DNA of 64,000 nt from assembly GCA_026122225.1 (NCBI GenBank), contig JANEZZ010002067.1, positions 1,116,001-1,180,000 of the forward strand. Direction: 5' to 3'. Positions 34,494 through 46,800 of the stretch are shown here, piece after piece (within the stretch, counting starts at the first letter, position 1; each line of letters opens with the position of its first letter). The translations under genes and the position numbers were made by a program. The stretch comes from Heloderma charlesbogerti. Lineage: Eukaryota; Chordata; Lepidosauria; Squamata; Helodermatidae. The notes beneath the pieces are model-generated. The model ran no database searches. It saw nothing but the letters and a program-made list of their open reading frames with translations, and had not been told where the DNA came from.

Positions 34494-34948
34494 TAGGGAT
34501 GGCGGAGAAATCTTCCACGGACCCCAGTGAGGCCGGATTCTTTTGAATCCGGCTTCCGGAGTCCATGGAGGATCAGAAGACTTACCTCCGCCTCCTGGAG
34601 GAATCCCCGCCAGCCGGATCCTCTTCACCGGCTGGCCTGAAGCACCAGCGATATGGCCGCCAATGCCGTGTCGGTGGCTGGGCTGATTGACTGCAGACGC
34701 AAATGGCGTCCACTACACCGTTTGCGGCTGTAAAGATCTTAGTTTAAGGTAAATGCAGCTGTAAATGTTTAAGATAAATGCAGACTTAGTTTTACCTTAG
34801 TTTTACCTTAGTTTAAGGTAAATGCAGCTGTAAACCGCGGAGCGGAGACAGCCGGCTAGGATTCCAAGGGGGGAGGGACAGATCACCTCCCCCCCCTGCA
34901 GACACCCCCCACCCCCAGAATGGCAGGTAAGCTGTCCACCCATCCCTA
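34494..34948. mobile_element. non-autonomous hAT element (TAGGGATG ends)
   Basis: A perfect 8-bp target duplication GTTGCTTT occurs at 34486-34493 and 34949-34956. Ends are TAGGGATGGCGGAGAAAT and CACCCATCCCTA. It contains GACGCAAATGGCGTCC and several AGTTTAAGGTAAATGCAGC units shared with 39180-39732. Confidence 0.92.
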
Positions 34949-34956
34949 GTTGCTTT

Positions 34957-36525
34957 AAGGATCCTGGTAAGTTTAGTGAGCTAGTTCAGAACTGGCACTC
35001 CCGTGAAGTATGGTAAGGTGCCCACATCAGGTGGTGGAGTGGGAGAAGCAGCAAATTCTGCTACTCATCACCCACACCTGCCAGGAGGGCCCACCATCAC
35101 TGCTTTGTCACCTCCAGTGGGTGCTCTGAAGAGCCCTGCCAACCGCTCTCCTGCTGTGGTATTTGCCACAGTGAAGGAGCAACCAGCAGGGCTCTCTGGA
35201 GCAGCCACCCACCTTCCATTTCCCTTGTCACATGCCACCCCTACTTTTGCTGCCACTGCCATTTCAGCTCTATGGAGAGTTGTGCAGCTGGAAGAAGCAG
35301 CTGCAGGCTCTCACAAAAGCCTCACAGCCTCTTCTTCTGGCCATATGGCTCTGCATAGAGCTGACATGGCCACAAAGATAAGGAGAAGGGGACAGGCAAT
35401 GGGGGAAGAGAGCATGATGTGGTGGCAGCAGGGGAAAGGGGTGCAATGCAGCAGGAAAAGGCATGATGAGTGGCGTAATAGGACACAAAGTGGTAACACG
35501 TGTTCTCTCCCGTCTCAGGCAGCCAGAAAGCTTGTGCCAGGGCTGAACTAGTTTGATGTTTCATTTTACTTTGAAAGCAATTGCCTACCTCTCAAGTTCT
35601 CTCTGCTTGATTGTTTAATACTGAATTGAAAAATACAGTTGATTTGATTCTCTTGACCACAGAGCTCACCTTTCCCATTCACTGGATTGCTAACCTGGTT
35701 CTTAAAGAGATTAAACATGCATAGGATTGCACCTTCAGACAGAAAGAAGTCCTAAAACTGGCAGAACCAGGGGGGAGAGGGTGTGATTTCAATTATTCTC
35801 TCTCCCCATACAAGCCCCAATGACTCTTACAAATCTGCTCTGTGAGTTGGGGGCCCCTCCACAACAATGGACCAAATTCATTTCAGCTCTGTCTACTCCA
35901 TGAAGACAGACTCACCAACTGCACTGCGCTCAGTTAACAAGCCTTGGATTGGGGTATCCTCTGAACACTTACTCATCTCAATGTGTTGAATGGGGCTTAC
36001 TCCTAAGTAAGTATGCAGAGATTTGAAGCCTTACAACACAATGATCGGCAGGTCTACTCTGAAGTAAACCCCATTTGGTTCAATAAGACTTACCCCCAAT
36101 TTAAGTGTGCGTATCAGATTGTGTGTGACCTTAATATGTGAACATATCATGGTGACATCTTCAAGTAAAATGGAGGGAGTAAAAGGCATATAGAAACAGA
36201 AGGGAGGGTGCCCCCCAAGACCCCCTGAATCTAACAAAGACAGGCATTCAGCCAAAGCAAAGTACTTTTAAGTTCAATTGAATTCAGGTGCAGAATGCAG
36301 GCGCACTGTAACTGAAATAAATGGAAATTGCAGTCCAATCCTAACCATGTTTCTTGAGAAGTCTGTCCCTTTGATTTTTAATGGTTTTTACCTCCTGCTT
36401 TAGAATGCTGAGGATTGCAGCCTCACAGGAATGTAACTTTGCTCCAAAAATAATCAATGCATTAAAAATTCCATCATAAAATTTCTTCCAGTCAGGTGAA
36501 ACACTTGCATTTTAAATAAATAAAT

Positions 36526-36573
<48 letters not shown>

Positions 36574-37510
36574 AATTATAACCAGGCATTTTTATAGCAG
36601 GGGTGGAGGGGTGGGGAGGAAGTTGCAGGTTTCTTGTGAACTGGCAAAGGGCAATAGTGAACCAAATGGGTTCTAAGAATAGAGTGGTATGACCTATAAT
36701 AAACACAGTATTTCCAAAGGAAACTTCAGTTATTAAACAGACTGCCAGGAAGGTCAGCTGGTATGAATAAAGATGAAGGGGAGGGGGAGAGAAATTGCCA
36801 CACAAATTTTCCTTCTTAATTTCTCTGAGACACACACACACGCGTAACCACTTATTCTCAGAAATCTTCACATTAGGGATTGTTGAAAATAACACTTTCC
36901 CACGGCCTCAAATAGCCTCTACAGGTTTGAAAGACATCCACAATCATTTTTTTTGCCCCAGAATGGAAGCTCCCCTTTAAATTACTGGAGAGGGAGGAAA
37001 ACAAATGACAAGCCCATGATATTCTATCAGTGATCAAAATGAAACCAAAGATGTCTTGTGGGACAGCTACGTGGGAATACAGCTTTTTGGAGTGAAGCAA
37101 AGAAAAGCACACAGTCTATACATCTGGCAAGTAACTTAATTTGGTCTAGCTCAGCCATAAAAGAATACGGATTCATGTTACAAATCAATTTGCCCTAATT
37201 CTACTCTCTAATAGACTAGGGAAACTCACACACTGCCAGAACCTCCCTTTCTACAAAATTGTCATTGTTAATTTGTAATAAGCAATGGCATACAGAGTTG
37301 TACAGTATTCAAAGTAGGGGGGAAAGGGGTAGGGTTAATGAAATCCACAAACCCCGCCCCTGTCTCCTCCACATTTTAGCAAAATCATCCCCCACCATAG
37401 CATTCAAGAAATAGTATCTAAAAATGCCATTACACATGCAAGAGCGCTAGGGACCCACTGCCCCCCCCCCACAATTTAAGTACTGAACATAGGTGGACCT
37501 GGGTAGACAA
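34957..37510. other. intergenic DNA with scattered small repeats
   Basis: The 35000-35560 part is GC-rich and open in one frame for 182 codons but shows no protein-like pattern. 'Lizard' repeat pieces lie at 35980-36110 and about 36320-36420. A (GAAA)n run is at 36528-36575. No gene recognised. Confidence 0.5.
36528..36575 (+). repeat. (GAAA)n microsatellite
   Basis: About twelve tandem units. Confidence 0.97.
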
Positions 37511-37513
37511 CCT

Positions 37514-38339
37514 GGGCCCCATCTACATGAGCCTTTTACTCCAGGGCGGCTGCAAGTCAAGGTCCCTCAGGATAGATGATGCAGTTGTCACTTTGCAGCC
37601 ATCTGTGGTTCTCTCCCGGAAACTGTGGATTTCCAAGGTTCCTTTTTGCTGCAATTTTTGGGGGTTGCTGTGGGTTTCCCGATGGTTGCGAGCCATCTGA
37701 CCCTTCCCCGAACTGACTTCACATTTTGTGGTGGGTGTGTTGTAGGCATGCATAGTGCTTGCATCGTTCTGTGATGCCCCTTTACTCCCCCCATCCCTTC
37801 ATAGTTGCGCAGTTACAGAGACACAGAGAGGCATTTTCATTTATTTAATCACACTTTTGCACATGCTTGCAGCTTCATATCTTCGCAACAGTTGTTTTTG
37901 GACTCTGTGCCCAAGGGCTAGGGAGGGGGGAGGTCTTGGGGAGGACCATCTCCGCCACCATCTCAGAATGATGGGTAGGTACCTACTGCTCACACTTGTG
38001 AGTGTGAACCATCGCAAGAGTCTCGGGCTGGGGAATTGACAAACAGATGGCGTGGAAATGGAGGAGCACAGAACAACCAATTTTTACCTAACAAGGGACG
38101 GAAAGACACAACAGAATCCCTAAAATACAAAACAGCCAATGGAGTGTTACATCCCCACACTCATGGGACTGCACAGCTGCACATTTACTTATAATGGCAA
38201 AAAAAGGGGGCACTGTGAGTCTGTCAGGGAAGCCCGCAGTAAATCGTGAGTGTATCACAGGGGATGCTAGTTCGAAGCTGCATTACTGCACGGTTGCGAC
38301 AGGGTGGGGGCTGAAAGTGGTGTCATGTAGATGGGGCCC
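37514..38339. mobile_element. DNA-transposon relic with GGGCCCCATCTACATGA ends
   Basis: A 17-bp perfect inverted repeat GGGCCCCATCTACATGA / TCATGTAGATGGGGCCC bounds 826 bp. There are no coding remnants that I can place and no convincing target duplication. Confidence 0.65.
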
Positions 38340-38682
38340 TAAGTAAACAAAGCAATGCGGAGCTAGAGACCAGACTTCAGACAGGCAAAGAGCAACAGAA
38401 ACATGTGACAGAGAGATCCAGGCAGAGAGTTGATGGGGAGGTGGGGGTAAGGCTTGAATAAAGAGCCAAATCATGGTCCCTCTGGAAGCCTTCTAAAAGA
38501 GTGGTTAAGAGGGCCCATCACAAAAGGTTTGGGGGCTGCCCTCCCAACCTCCTCTGTAATTTTAGCACTGCAGTCACACCGTGGTAAACCTCAGCAGCAA
38601 CTTGCAACATTGCATTGGCACAACAGCCCATGACACCCACTGCAATCCCTTTACACATTGGATCAGCATGGTCGAGGATTAT

Positions 38683-38865
38683 ATCTTGAGCTAGGAAACC
38701 AAGTGGAGAGGCTCAAGGTCTAGTAAGGGAGCAGGAAGTCCTGGGACAGGAAGTCTGTGGGTGGGGCTCTTACAGCAGCTGGCCGAAGCGGACTGGTTGA
38801 GTACACTTGTAACTGAATAAAGACCTTTAATCTAAAGACTTCCAGTGGTTTATGCTAATGAAACA
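38683..38865 (+). repeat. gypsy 5' LTR, 5'-truncated
   Basis: Matches the 3' LTR from its middle to the terminal ..TGCTAATGAAACA. It has AATAAA at 38816-38821. The first ~100 bp present in the 3' LTR are missing or unrecognisable. Confidence 0.88.
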
Positions 38866-39179
38866 TGATGGCAGCAAGTCTTTAATAATCTCTGGAGTGA
38901 TTTTTAGAACACGCACACATGGCACATGGCCTGAACCCTCTAGAATGCCTGGATTTTTCAGACAAGAGCCTAGCTCAAGAATAGATCTGCTGGAAGCAGA
39001 CGTTTGGGCTCTGTATAGACTTGGCCATGCCTGAAGAAGAAGAAGAAAGCAGGAAAGTGAAACTTTTATTTTACCTTACTGGGGAGCAGGGAAGAAAGAT
39101 ATGTGCTAGCGTAAAGCTCAGCACTGCCTCAACATTGTCAGCTCTGGTAGCAGCTTTAGAAGGCTGCTGTTCTCCCAAG

Positions 39180-39732
39180 TAGGGATGTACGAATCCCTTA
39201 CCTGCCAGTCAGGGGGGAGTCCACGGGGGGGGGAGGCGATCCGTTTCTCCCTCCGGAATCCCCTTTGGCCGGCTCCATTCGGCAGTGATTCCACAGAGCC
39301 GCTGGCCGATTCCGAAGTGCCAGCGATATGGCCGCTATGCCGTATCGCTGGCTGAAGGGGACTACTGACTGCAGCAGCAAATGGCATCCAGGACACCATT
39401 TGCGGCCGTAAATGCCTTAGTTTAAGGTAAATGCAGCCGTGAATGGCTGCATTTACCTTAAACTAAGGCCTTTACGGCCGCAAATGGCATCCCAGACACC
39501 ATTTGCGTCCGTGCTTTTCATTAACACGATAGGCTACGCAAATAGTCCCCTTCAGCCAGCGATACGGCATGGCGGCCGTATCGCTGGCAATCCGGAGCCG
39601 GAGGATCCAGCTGAAGAGGATTCCATGTGGAGGCGGGGGTAAGTCTTCCATTCACCCATTCCGCCATGGACTCTGGGGGGCCAGATTCTAAAGAGTCCAT
39701 GGAGTCCGTGGCGGAATTCTCCACCATCCCTA
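39180..39732. mobile_element. non-autonomous hAT element in gypsy gag
   Basis: An 8-bp target duplication CTCCCAAG/CACCCAAG (one mismatch) occurs at 39172-39179 and 39733-39740. Ends are TAGGGATGTACGAAT and GAATTCTCCACCATCCCTA. The centre is a hairpin of about 65-bp arms around 39440 made of AAATGCCTTAGTTTAAGG and TTTACCTTAAACTAAGGC. Same family as 26007 and 34494. Confidence 0.92.
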
Positions 39733-39799
39733 CACCCAAGTGCAATGAGACCATGGAGAGATATACATTCTTTACAAGAATGCAAGAGGAATGAGATGG

Positions 39800-40340
39800 A
39801 TTAGATTTCTATGTCCTAGTATTGTGAACTTTAACAAGCACATATAATTTTGGAGATCTAGAAGATTCCCTGATCAGGGACAGAATTGTGTGTGGCATAC
39901 TGGATCACCAGTTGTAAGAATACCTGCTCCAATAGCATGATCTTACCTTAGGCAAATGCTTGGATCTAACTCGGGCAGCGGAGTAAACCAGACTAAAAAC
40001 CCTAGGAGTTCAAGTAACCCTTGATATACACATAGTCGGGGGGGGGGGGATGATCAAATCAAAGCAGGAACAAGTAAATCAAAGTTCTGTACCCATTGTG
40101 AGCTGCATCTTCTGTGGCAGGCAGCATGAACGGGGAAAGGCAAAGTGCCCTGCACTTGGCCATCTGTGTGCACGCTGTGATAAAGTGAAGCACTTCCACA
40201 GCGTGTGCAGAAAAAAAAGCAGGGGGAATGTACTAAGACATGCACTGGAGGCTGCAGACCCCACAGGCAGTGCTGAGGATATGGAACAGTGTTACAGTAC
40301 ACCCCATATCAAGTCCAGACTCTGGGTACATCACCAGTAA
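39800..40340 (+). pseudogene. gypsy gag remnant with two zinc knuckles
   Basis: Gag coats the RNA and forms the particle. Around 39855-40020 a shifted frame has LEDSLIRD..IVCGI-like gag sequence. The open part 40050-40340 (96 residues) holds a Cys/His region: CIFCGRQHERGKAKC (C-x2-C-x3-H-x6-C) followed by CARCDKVKHFHSVC (C-x2-C-x4-H-x4-C), the nucleocapsid knuckles. A G-run at 40029-40039 marks a frameshift. The hAT element at 39180-39732 split the upstream gag. Confidence 0.85.
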
Positions 40341-40354
40341 AATAAAGCTTTGCA

Positions 40355-40440
40355 GTACTGTTACTGGGCCAACAACCTGTGAGATTTCAGCTGGAGAGTG
40401 GGGCGTCATGCCATGTCATTCCCCAGTGCGAATTATCCTA
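40355..40440 (+). pseudogene. gypsy protease remnant
   Basis: Translation gives FQLESGASCHVIP at about 40385-40425 in the place of the retroviral-type aspartic protease active site D-S/T-G-A. The catalytic Asp is replaced by Glu (codon GAG at 40394-40396), and a stop follows within a few codons. The call depends on this one motif and on its place between the zinc knuckles and the reverse transcriptase. Confidence 0.65.
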
Positions 40441-40738
40441 GAAAACCGATGGAGATGTTTTCAAGGGAGATTGTCATTTTGATGGACAGCTATGGCTAGC
40501 AATTGACCCACTAATAGGCCCATTTTGCTTGCTATAAAGGAACCTTCCAGTGGCATTGTATGAGCCTACCCAAATAAAACTGGAGAGAGAAAAAAAAGGG
40601 GGGATCATCATCTCAGAAAGAATCTAACATGTCCTGGATAAGCAGCACATTCATAGTAAACAAGCCATAAGGCAAACTGAGGATCTGCATAGGCTCCAAG
40701 CTATTAGATCGAGCTCTCAAAAGATGCCGTTACCCATT

Positions 40739-40857
40739 TCCTACAGTTCTTTAAAATTAATTTTTATTGCAAGATTTCAACAAAACCAAACCATAAAGAG
40801 GAAAAGAAAAAAGTAGCTACATAGTTTTGAATATATCAGTTTCAATACATGCACATG

Positions 40858-40891
<34 letters not shown>

Positions 40892-42465
40892 ACATACAAC
40901 TTTCTAAGAATACTACATAAACTTCAACAAAGGCAGACCAAATATCCATATAAATATCCATTCACAAGTGGCGTCTACATATCACCCATTCAAATGTTGA
41001 AAGTGTTGTTAGGTCCTCAATCCATTGCATTATAAGAGGTGAGCCAGAGTAAGAGTGGGGATCTCTGGTTCATTAACTGACAGAGGAGTTAAACAAGGGT
41101 GTCTTTTGGCTCCACTGATTTTTAATTTGAATGATATAGTTTTAAAATTATCTGGACCAGAATGTTTTCTTCCTGCAGTTGGGTCAAAAAAAGTTTCTGT
41201 TCTCCTGTATGCTGATGAAATGATTTTATATTGACAGCAGATATTCTCAACTTCCTCTGGCTCAATGTTTATGTATTTGTGATGCTCCAGAGATTGAAGA
41301 TCTACCACATTACTTGCTGCCCTGCCCTTTATATGCTGAACCAAGGTCTAAATTTCTGGGTTTTATTTTGTCTTATCTGTATGGTAACACTGTTCCAGAG
41401 AAGATTTTCTATCTTTTGTCTGATACAGATCCTACCGTAACTCACAAGGTCTCTCTCTTTGCTTTGGAAGCATTGAAAATCCATGCAAAATTCATTTCTG
41501 ACAATGCAGTTGACTATTTGGGGGGTGCCTTGTTTTAATTGTCTTTTAGCTGTTTTAATTGTCAGATCATAATTATTCATTTAAATGTGGAAGTAGTATA
41601 TTTAAAATGAATTGAAATGAATTTTAAATAATATACTGTGGATATGTTTTAGTTTTAACCATTTTAGACTTTGACCTGATGTTGTATCTGCCCTAATAGG
41701 CTTGAGTTGTTTACTTGCTTGGTATATGTGAATGGCCTATGGCCCACTACTAAATAAATGAATGATGATGTATTTTTGGCAGAAGAGGTGAGCATTTATC
41801 CTTCCAGTGTTGTAATATCAGTCTTTTCGAGGTCAAAGGGGTGCTGACAATCCATTTGAGCTAACCATGCATTAACTTCCAGGAAGCAGGTAGCAAATTT
41901 AAGAGGACATGTGCATCAGTAAATAATATTAAAGAGTTTTCCCATACAAGGTTTATCCATATAATAACCTCATTCCCCAAAGAGGCAACTATTGGGCATA
42001 GCAAAAACACATGATTAAAAAAAGCATTCGCTGGGTTACCCGTCTAGCAATTAGCCGACTTAGACAAACCTTTATTAAAGAGACATTGTGGCATCCAATA
42101 GACATGGAACAAGAGTTTTTGCTTTATAAGGCATAACCTGAGATCCATAGATGCTTCAAATACAGATGCTAAAGTGGCGATCCATTGATTAGGCAAAATG
42201 GGACAGTCAGTACCCATTCCTGCTTAAGTATTTATAAACATGGATCATGGGTCAATATAACTGATCAGCCTCAATAACTGCTTCTAATAGCAACTCTGAA
42301 GCTGTAAAAGTGGCAGGGCCAAGCCTAGATTCTAACAAGTGCTGCAATTGCAAGTACTGCCATTCAGCCATAGTAGGCAAATGGCATTTGGCACACAAAG
42401 CTAAGAATGACAAAAACTTGTCATCAGCACTCACTAGTTGACCCACTGATGATATCCTGATTTCT
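40739..42465 (-). mobile_element. antisense L1 LINE, 5'-truncated, inside gypsy
   Basis: It aligns block by block with the L1 relic at 53360-54850: ATCCATTGCAT, GGTGAGCATTTATCC, GGGCAT..., TCCAATAGACAT and GATCCATTGATTAGGCAAAAT occur in both in the same order. It inserted in the gypsy reverse transcriptase start. ATTTCCTACAG (left) and ATTTCTCCAG (right) may be the worn target duplication. A second LINE (41045-41782) split it later. A (TG)n run occupies 40860-40889. Confidence 0.82.
41045..41782 (+). mobile_element. non-LTR retrotransposon fragment, 5'-truncated, in L1
   Basis: An 11-bp perfect target duplication AAGAGGTGAGC occurs at 41034-41044 and 41783-41793. The 5' part encodes reverse transcriptase domain sequence RGVKQGCLLAPLIFNLNDIV and VSVLLYADEMILY, in which the catalytic YADD has become YADE. 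Then comes a C-terminal region with LPHYLLPCPLYAEPRSKFLG and LLSDTDPTVTHKVSLFALEA. The tail is TAAATAAATGAATGATGATG. The exact clade is not assigned; it is neither BovB nor the L2 family of this window. Confidence 0.85.
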
Positions 42466-42494
42466 CCAGAGCCTGAATATTCATTGTTTGTGAC

Positions 42495-43460
42495 ATCAGC
42501 AGTGGCTTCTGGCATGTAAAGCTAGATGAAGAGTCAAGCAAATTGACAACATTTATTTTATTTTTTTTTTACACCTTTTGGCTCTGCCTTCCCATGGGCA
42601 TCTCACCAGCACCCAACGTGTTTCAGAGGAAACTCAACCAGGCACTCAAAGGAAGATGATTGCAGATGACATCCTAAGTATAGGAAAAGGGGCAAATCAT
42701 ATAGAGACAGAAAATAACTGTAATTACAAGCTACGGTCATTATTCCAGCAGTGCAGAGAGAGGAATATCAAATTAAACCTAGAAAACATGAAACTTAAAC
42801 AGCAGCAGGTGACATACACAGGGCATGTGCTATCAGCTGAGGGACTAAGGCCAGATTCCAGCAATGTAGAGGCAATTCAGAACATGCCATCACCAGTGGA
42901 TGGGACCAGGGTCCAGAGCTTCAAGGGAAAGAAAGATCTCCTGACTAAATTTTGCCCACATTTGCGAATGGCAGCAGAGTCTCTACACCAGCTTACAAAA
43001 CAGACTGTAAAGTGGGAGTAGTTAGGGCCACAGCAACAAGCATTTGAGAGATCAAAGCAATTAATCATGGATGCCCCCATCCTCAGATACTATCAGCAAG
43101 GAGAGCAGCTGATTCTACAGTGTGATGCATTTAAAAAGGGACTGGGTGCAGTTTTTTTACAGTAAAGACATTGAATGCAAGCCAAGCCCTGTCAGAGACA
43201 GAACAAGGACATACATAAATAGAAAAAGAGCTACTGGCGGTGGTGTTTGGAATAGAGCATTTCCACCACTTTACATATGGATACCCAGTAAGTGTGATTT
43301 TGATCACAAACTGCTGGAGGCAATTATGACAAAGCCGCTCCTCAGTGCAGCTAAATTGTTTACAGGGCATGTTAATGCATCTACAGAAATAACAGGTAGA
43401 AATCAGATATTGTCCAAGGAAAGCTCTAGTGTTGACAGACACACTGAATCATGCCTATGA
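42495..43460 (+). pseudogene. gypsy reverse transcriptase / RNase H remnant
   Basis: The reverse transcriptase starts with FWHVKLDEESSKLTTFI at about 42510-42555, is broken by a T-run (42555-42569), resumes with TPFG, and holds IADDIL as the catalytic YXDD equivalent at residues 28-31 of the open stretch 42578-43021. Then come VTYTGHVLSAEGLRPD and KKDLLTKFCPHLRMAAESLH (thumb/connection). RNase H follows from about 43030: LILQCDAFKKGLGAVF with the first catalytic Asp, then a shifted PSKCDFDHKLLEAIMTKPLL piece near 43290-43350. Several stops and frameshifts make it non-functional. Confidence 0.88.
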
Positions 43461-43876
43461 ACCCAACAGAGGAGAAGATGTACAGGGGATCAAGACATTG
43501 AGTCAATCAACATGTTGCACTACCTCCCAATCAAAACAACCAAGCTTCAGAAAAGGCAACAGAGCCGGATGCACAACTACAGGTGGGTAATTCTGGATGA
43601 GTAGCCTGCAAACAAATGCCAAGTGCCTGCAGGAGCAGAAACATATTTTCAGTTCAAGGAAGAACTCAGTATCCAAGATAGAGTTATACATTACAATCAG
43701 ACAATTGCCATTCCAGTCTCTTTGCACAAGAGAGTCTTGGAAAATATTCATGCCTTGCATATGGTAGTTATCAGCTGCTTGTAACGGGCTCAAGGGTGCG
43801 TGTACTGGCATGGAATGAGCACACAGTTGAGGGCACAGAAGAAAAGATGTGGGACCTGCCACTCTTGTGATAACCA

Positions 43877-46800
43877 TCAAGAGAAAGAGTCCTTATTGCC
43901 ATATGAATTTTCCATGTGATGAGGATAGGAGAAGATTGATTTGTTGTTGTTGTTGTTCAGTCGTGTCCGAGTCTTCGTGACCCCATGGACCATAGCACGC
44001 CAGGCCTTCCTGTCCTGCGCTCTCTCCCGGAGCGTGCTCAAGTTCATATTCATTGCATCCGTGATGCTATCTAGCCATCTCATCCTCTGCCGTCCCCTTC
44101 TCCTTTTGCCTTCAGTCTTTCCCAGCATCAGGGTCTTTTCCAGGGAGTTTTCTCTTCGCATTAGGTGGCCAAAATATTGGAGCTTCAGCTTCAGTATCTG
44201 TCCTTCCAATGAGCACTCGGGGTTGATTTCCTTTAGGATGGACTGATTTGACCTCCTTGCAGTCCAGGCGACTCGTAAGAGCCTTCTCCAGCACCACAGT
44301 TCGAAAGCATCAATTCTTCGGCGCTCAGCCTTCCTTATAGTCCAGCTCTCACAGCCATACATTACTACTGGGAAAACCATAGCTTTGATTAGATGGACCT
44401 TTGTCGGCAAGGTGATGTCTCTGCTTCTTACTATGCTGTCTAGGTTGGCCATAGCTTTCCTCCCAAGGAGCAAGCGTCTTTTAATTTCATGGCTACAGTC
44501 ACCGTCTGCGGTGATCTTGGAGCCCAAGAAAGTAAAATCTGTCACTGCTTCCATTTCTTCCCCTTCTATATGCCAGGAAGTGATGGGGCCAGATGCCATG
44601 ATCTGAGTTTTTTTAATGTTGAGTTTCAAACCAGCTTTTGCACTCTCCTCTTTCACCCTCAACAAGAGGCTCTTGAGATCCTCTTCGCTTTCTGCCATTA
44701 GGGTGGTATCGTCTGCATATCGGAGGTTGGTGATAATTCTCCCAGCAATCTTAATTCCAACCTCTGATTCATCCAACCTGGCATTTCTCATGATGTACTC
44801 TGCATATAAGTTAAATAAGCAGGGTGACAATATGCAGCCTTGTTGTACTCCTTTCCCAATTTTGAACCAATCGGTTGTTCCATGTCTGGTTCTTACTGTT
44901 GCTTCTTGACCCTCGTACAGGTTTCTCAGGAGACAGGTAAGGTGGTCTGGTACTCCCATCACTTTAAGAATTTGCCACAGTTTGTTGTGATCCACACAAT
45001 CAAAGGCTTTAGCGTAGTCAATGAAGCAGAAATAGACATTTTTCTGGAATTCTCTTGCTTTCTCCATGATGCAGCGAATGTTGGCGATTTGATCTCTAGT
45101 TCCTCTGCCTCTTCTAAACCCAGCTTGTACTTCCGGTAGTTCTCGGTTCGCATACTGCTGAAGCCTAGCTTGTAGGATTTGGAGCATCACCTTGCTGGCA
45201 TGTGAAATGAGCGCAATGGTGCGGTAGTTTGAACACTCTTTGGCGTTGCCCTTCTTTGGAATTGGAATGTAAACTGACCTTTTCCAGTCTTGTGGCCACT
45301 GTTGAGTGTTCCAGATTTGTTGGCATATTGAATGCAGCACTTTAACAGCATCATCTTTTAGGATTTTAAATAACTCGGCTGGAATACTGTCATCTCCGCT
45401 AGCTTTGTTGTTACTAATGCTTCCTAAGGCCCACTTGACTTCACTCTCTAGGATGTACGGCTCAAGTTCAGTGACCGCACTATCATGGCTATCAGGGACA
45501 TTCAGATCTTTCCTGTATAGTTCTTCTGTGTATTCTTGCCACCTCTTCTTAATCTCATCTGTTTCTGTTAGGTCCCTGCCTTCTTTGTCCTTTATCATGC
45601 CCGTCTTTGCACAAAACGTTCCCTTGAGATCTCCAATTTTCTTGAAGAGATCTCTAGTCTTTCCCATTCTGTTGTTTTCCTCGATTTCTTTGCATTGTTC
45701 ATTTAAGAAGGCCTTCTTGTCTCTCCTTGCTATTCTCTGGAACTCTGCATTCAGTTGGGTATATCTTCCCCTTTCTCCCTTGCTTTTCGCTTCCCTTCTT
45801 TCGTGAGCTACTTGTAAAGCCTCATCAGACAGCCACTTGGCTTTCTTGCATTTCTTTTTCTTTGGGATGGATTTCGTTGCTGCCTCCTGAACAATGTTAC
45901 GGACCTCCGTCCATAGTTCCTCAGGCACTCTGTCTATCAGGTCTAATCCCTGAAATCTATTCCTCACCTCCACTGTATATTCATCAGGGATATGATTTAG
46001 GTCATACCTGAGCGGTTTAGTGGTTTTCCCGACGTTCTTCAATTTAAGCCGAAATTTTGTAAGAAGCAGCTCATGATCTGAGCCACAGTCAGCTCCAGGT
46101 CTTGTTTTTACTGACTGTATGGAGCTTCTCCATCTTTGGCTGCAAAGGACATAATCAATCTGATTTCGATATTGACCATCTGGTGACGTCCATGTGTAGA
46201 GTCGCCTCTTGTGCTGTTGGAAAAGAGTGTTTGCTATGATCAGCATGTTCTCTTGGCAAAACTCTATTAGCTTTTGTCCTGCTTCATTTTGTACACCAAG
46301 GCCATGCCTGCCTGTTATCCCGGGGATTTCTTGACTTCCTACTTTAGCATTCCAATCCCCTATGATGAAGAGGACATCTTTTTTTGGTGTTAGTTCTAGA
46401 AGGTGTTGTAGGTCTTCATAGAACCGATCAACCTCAGCTTCTTCGGCCTCAGTGGTTGGGGCATAGACTTGAATTACTGTGATGTTGAATGGTTTGCCTT
46501 GGATTCGTACTGAGATCATTCTATCATTTTTAAGATTGTATCCCAGTACTGCTTTTCCCACCCTTTTATTGACTATGAGTGCTACTCCATTTCTTCTAAG
46601 GGATTCTTGCCCACAATAGTAGATATGATGGTCACCTGAATTAAATTCGCCCATGCCTGTCCATTTTAGTTCGCTGATTCCCAAGATGTCGATGTTCAAT
46701 CTTGCCATCTCATGTTTGACCACCTCCAGCTTACCTTGATTCATTGATCTGACATTCCAGGTTCCTAAACAATATTGTTCTTTACAGCATCGGATTTTCT

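Noticed and set aside
35003..35551. 182-codon open frame on the plus strand
   Set aside because: GC-rich sequence with no recognisable domain; codon pattern not protein-like and the frame has no splice or gene context.
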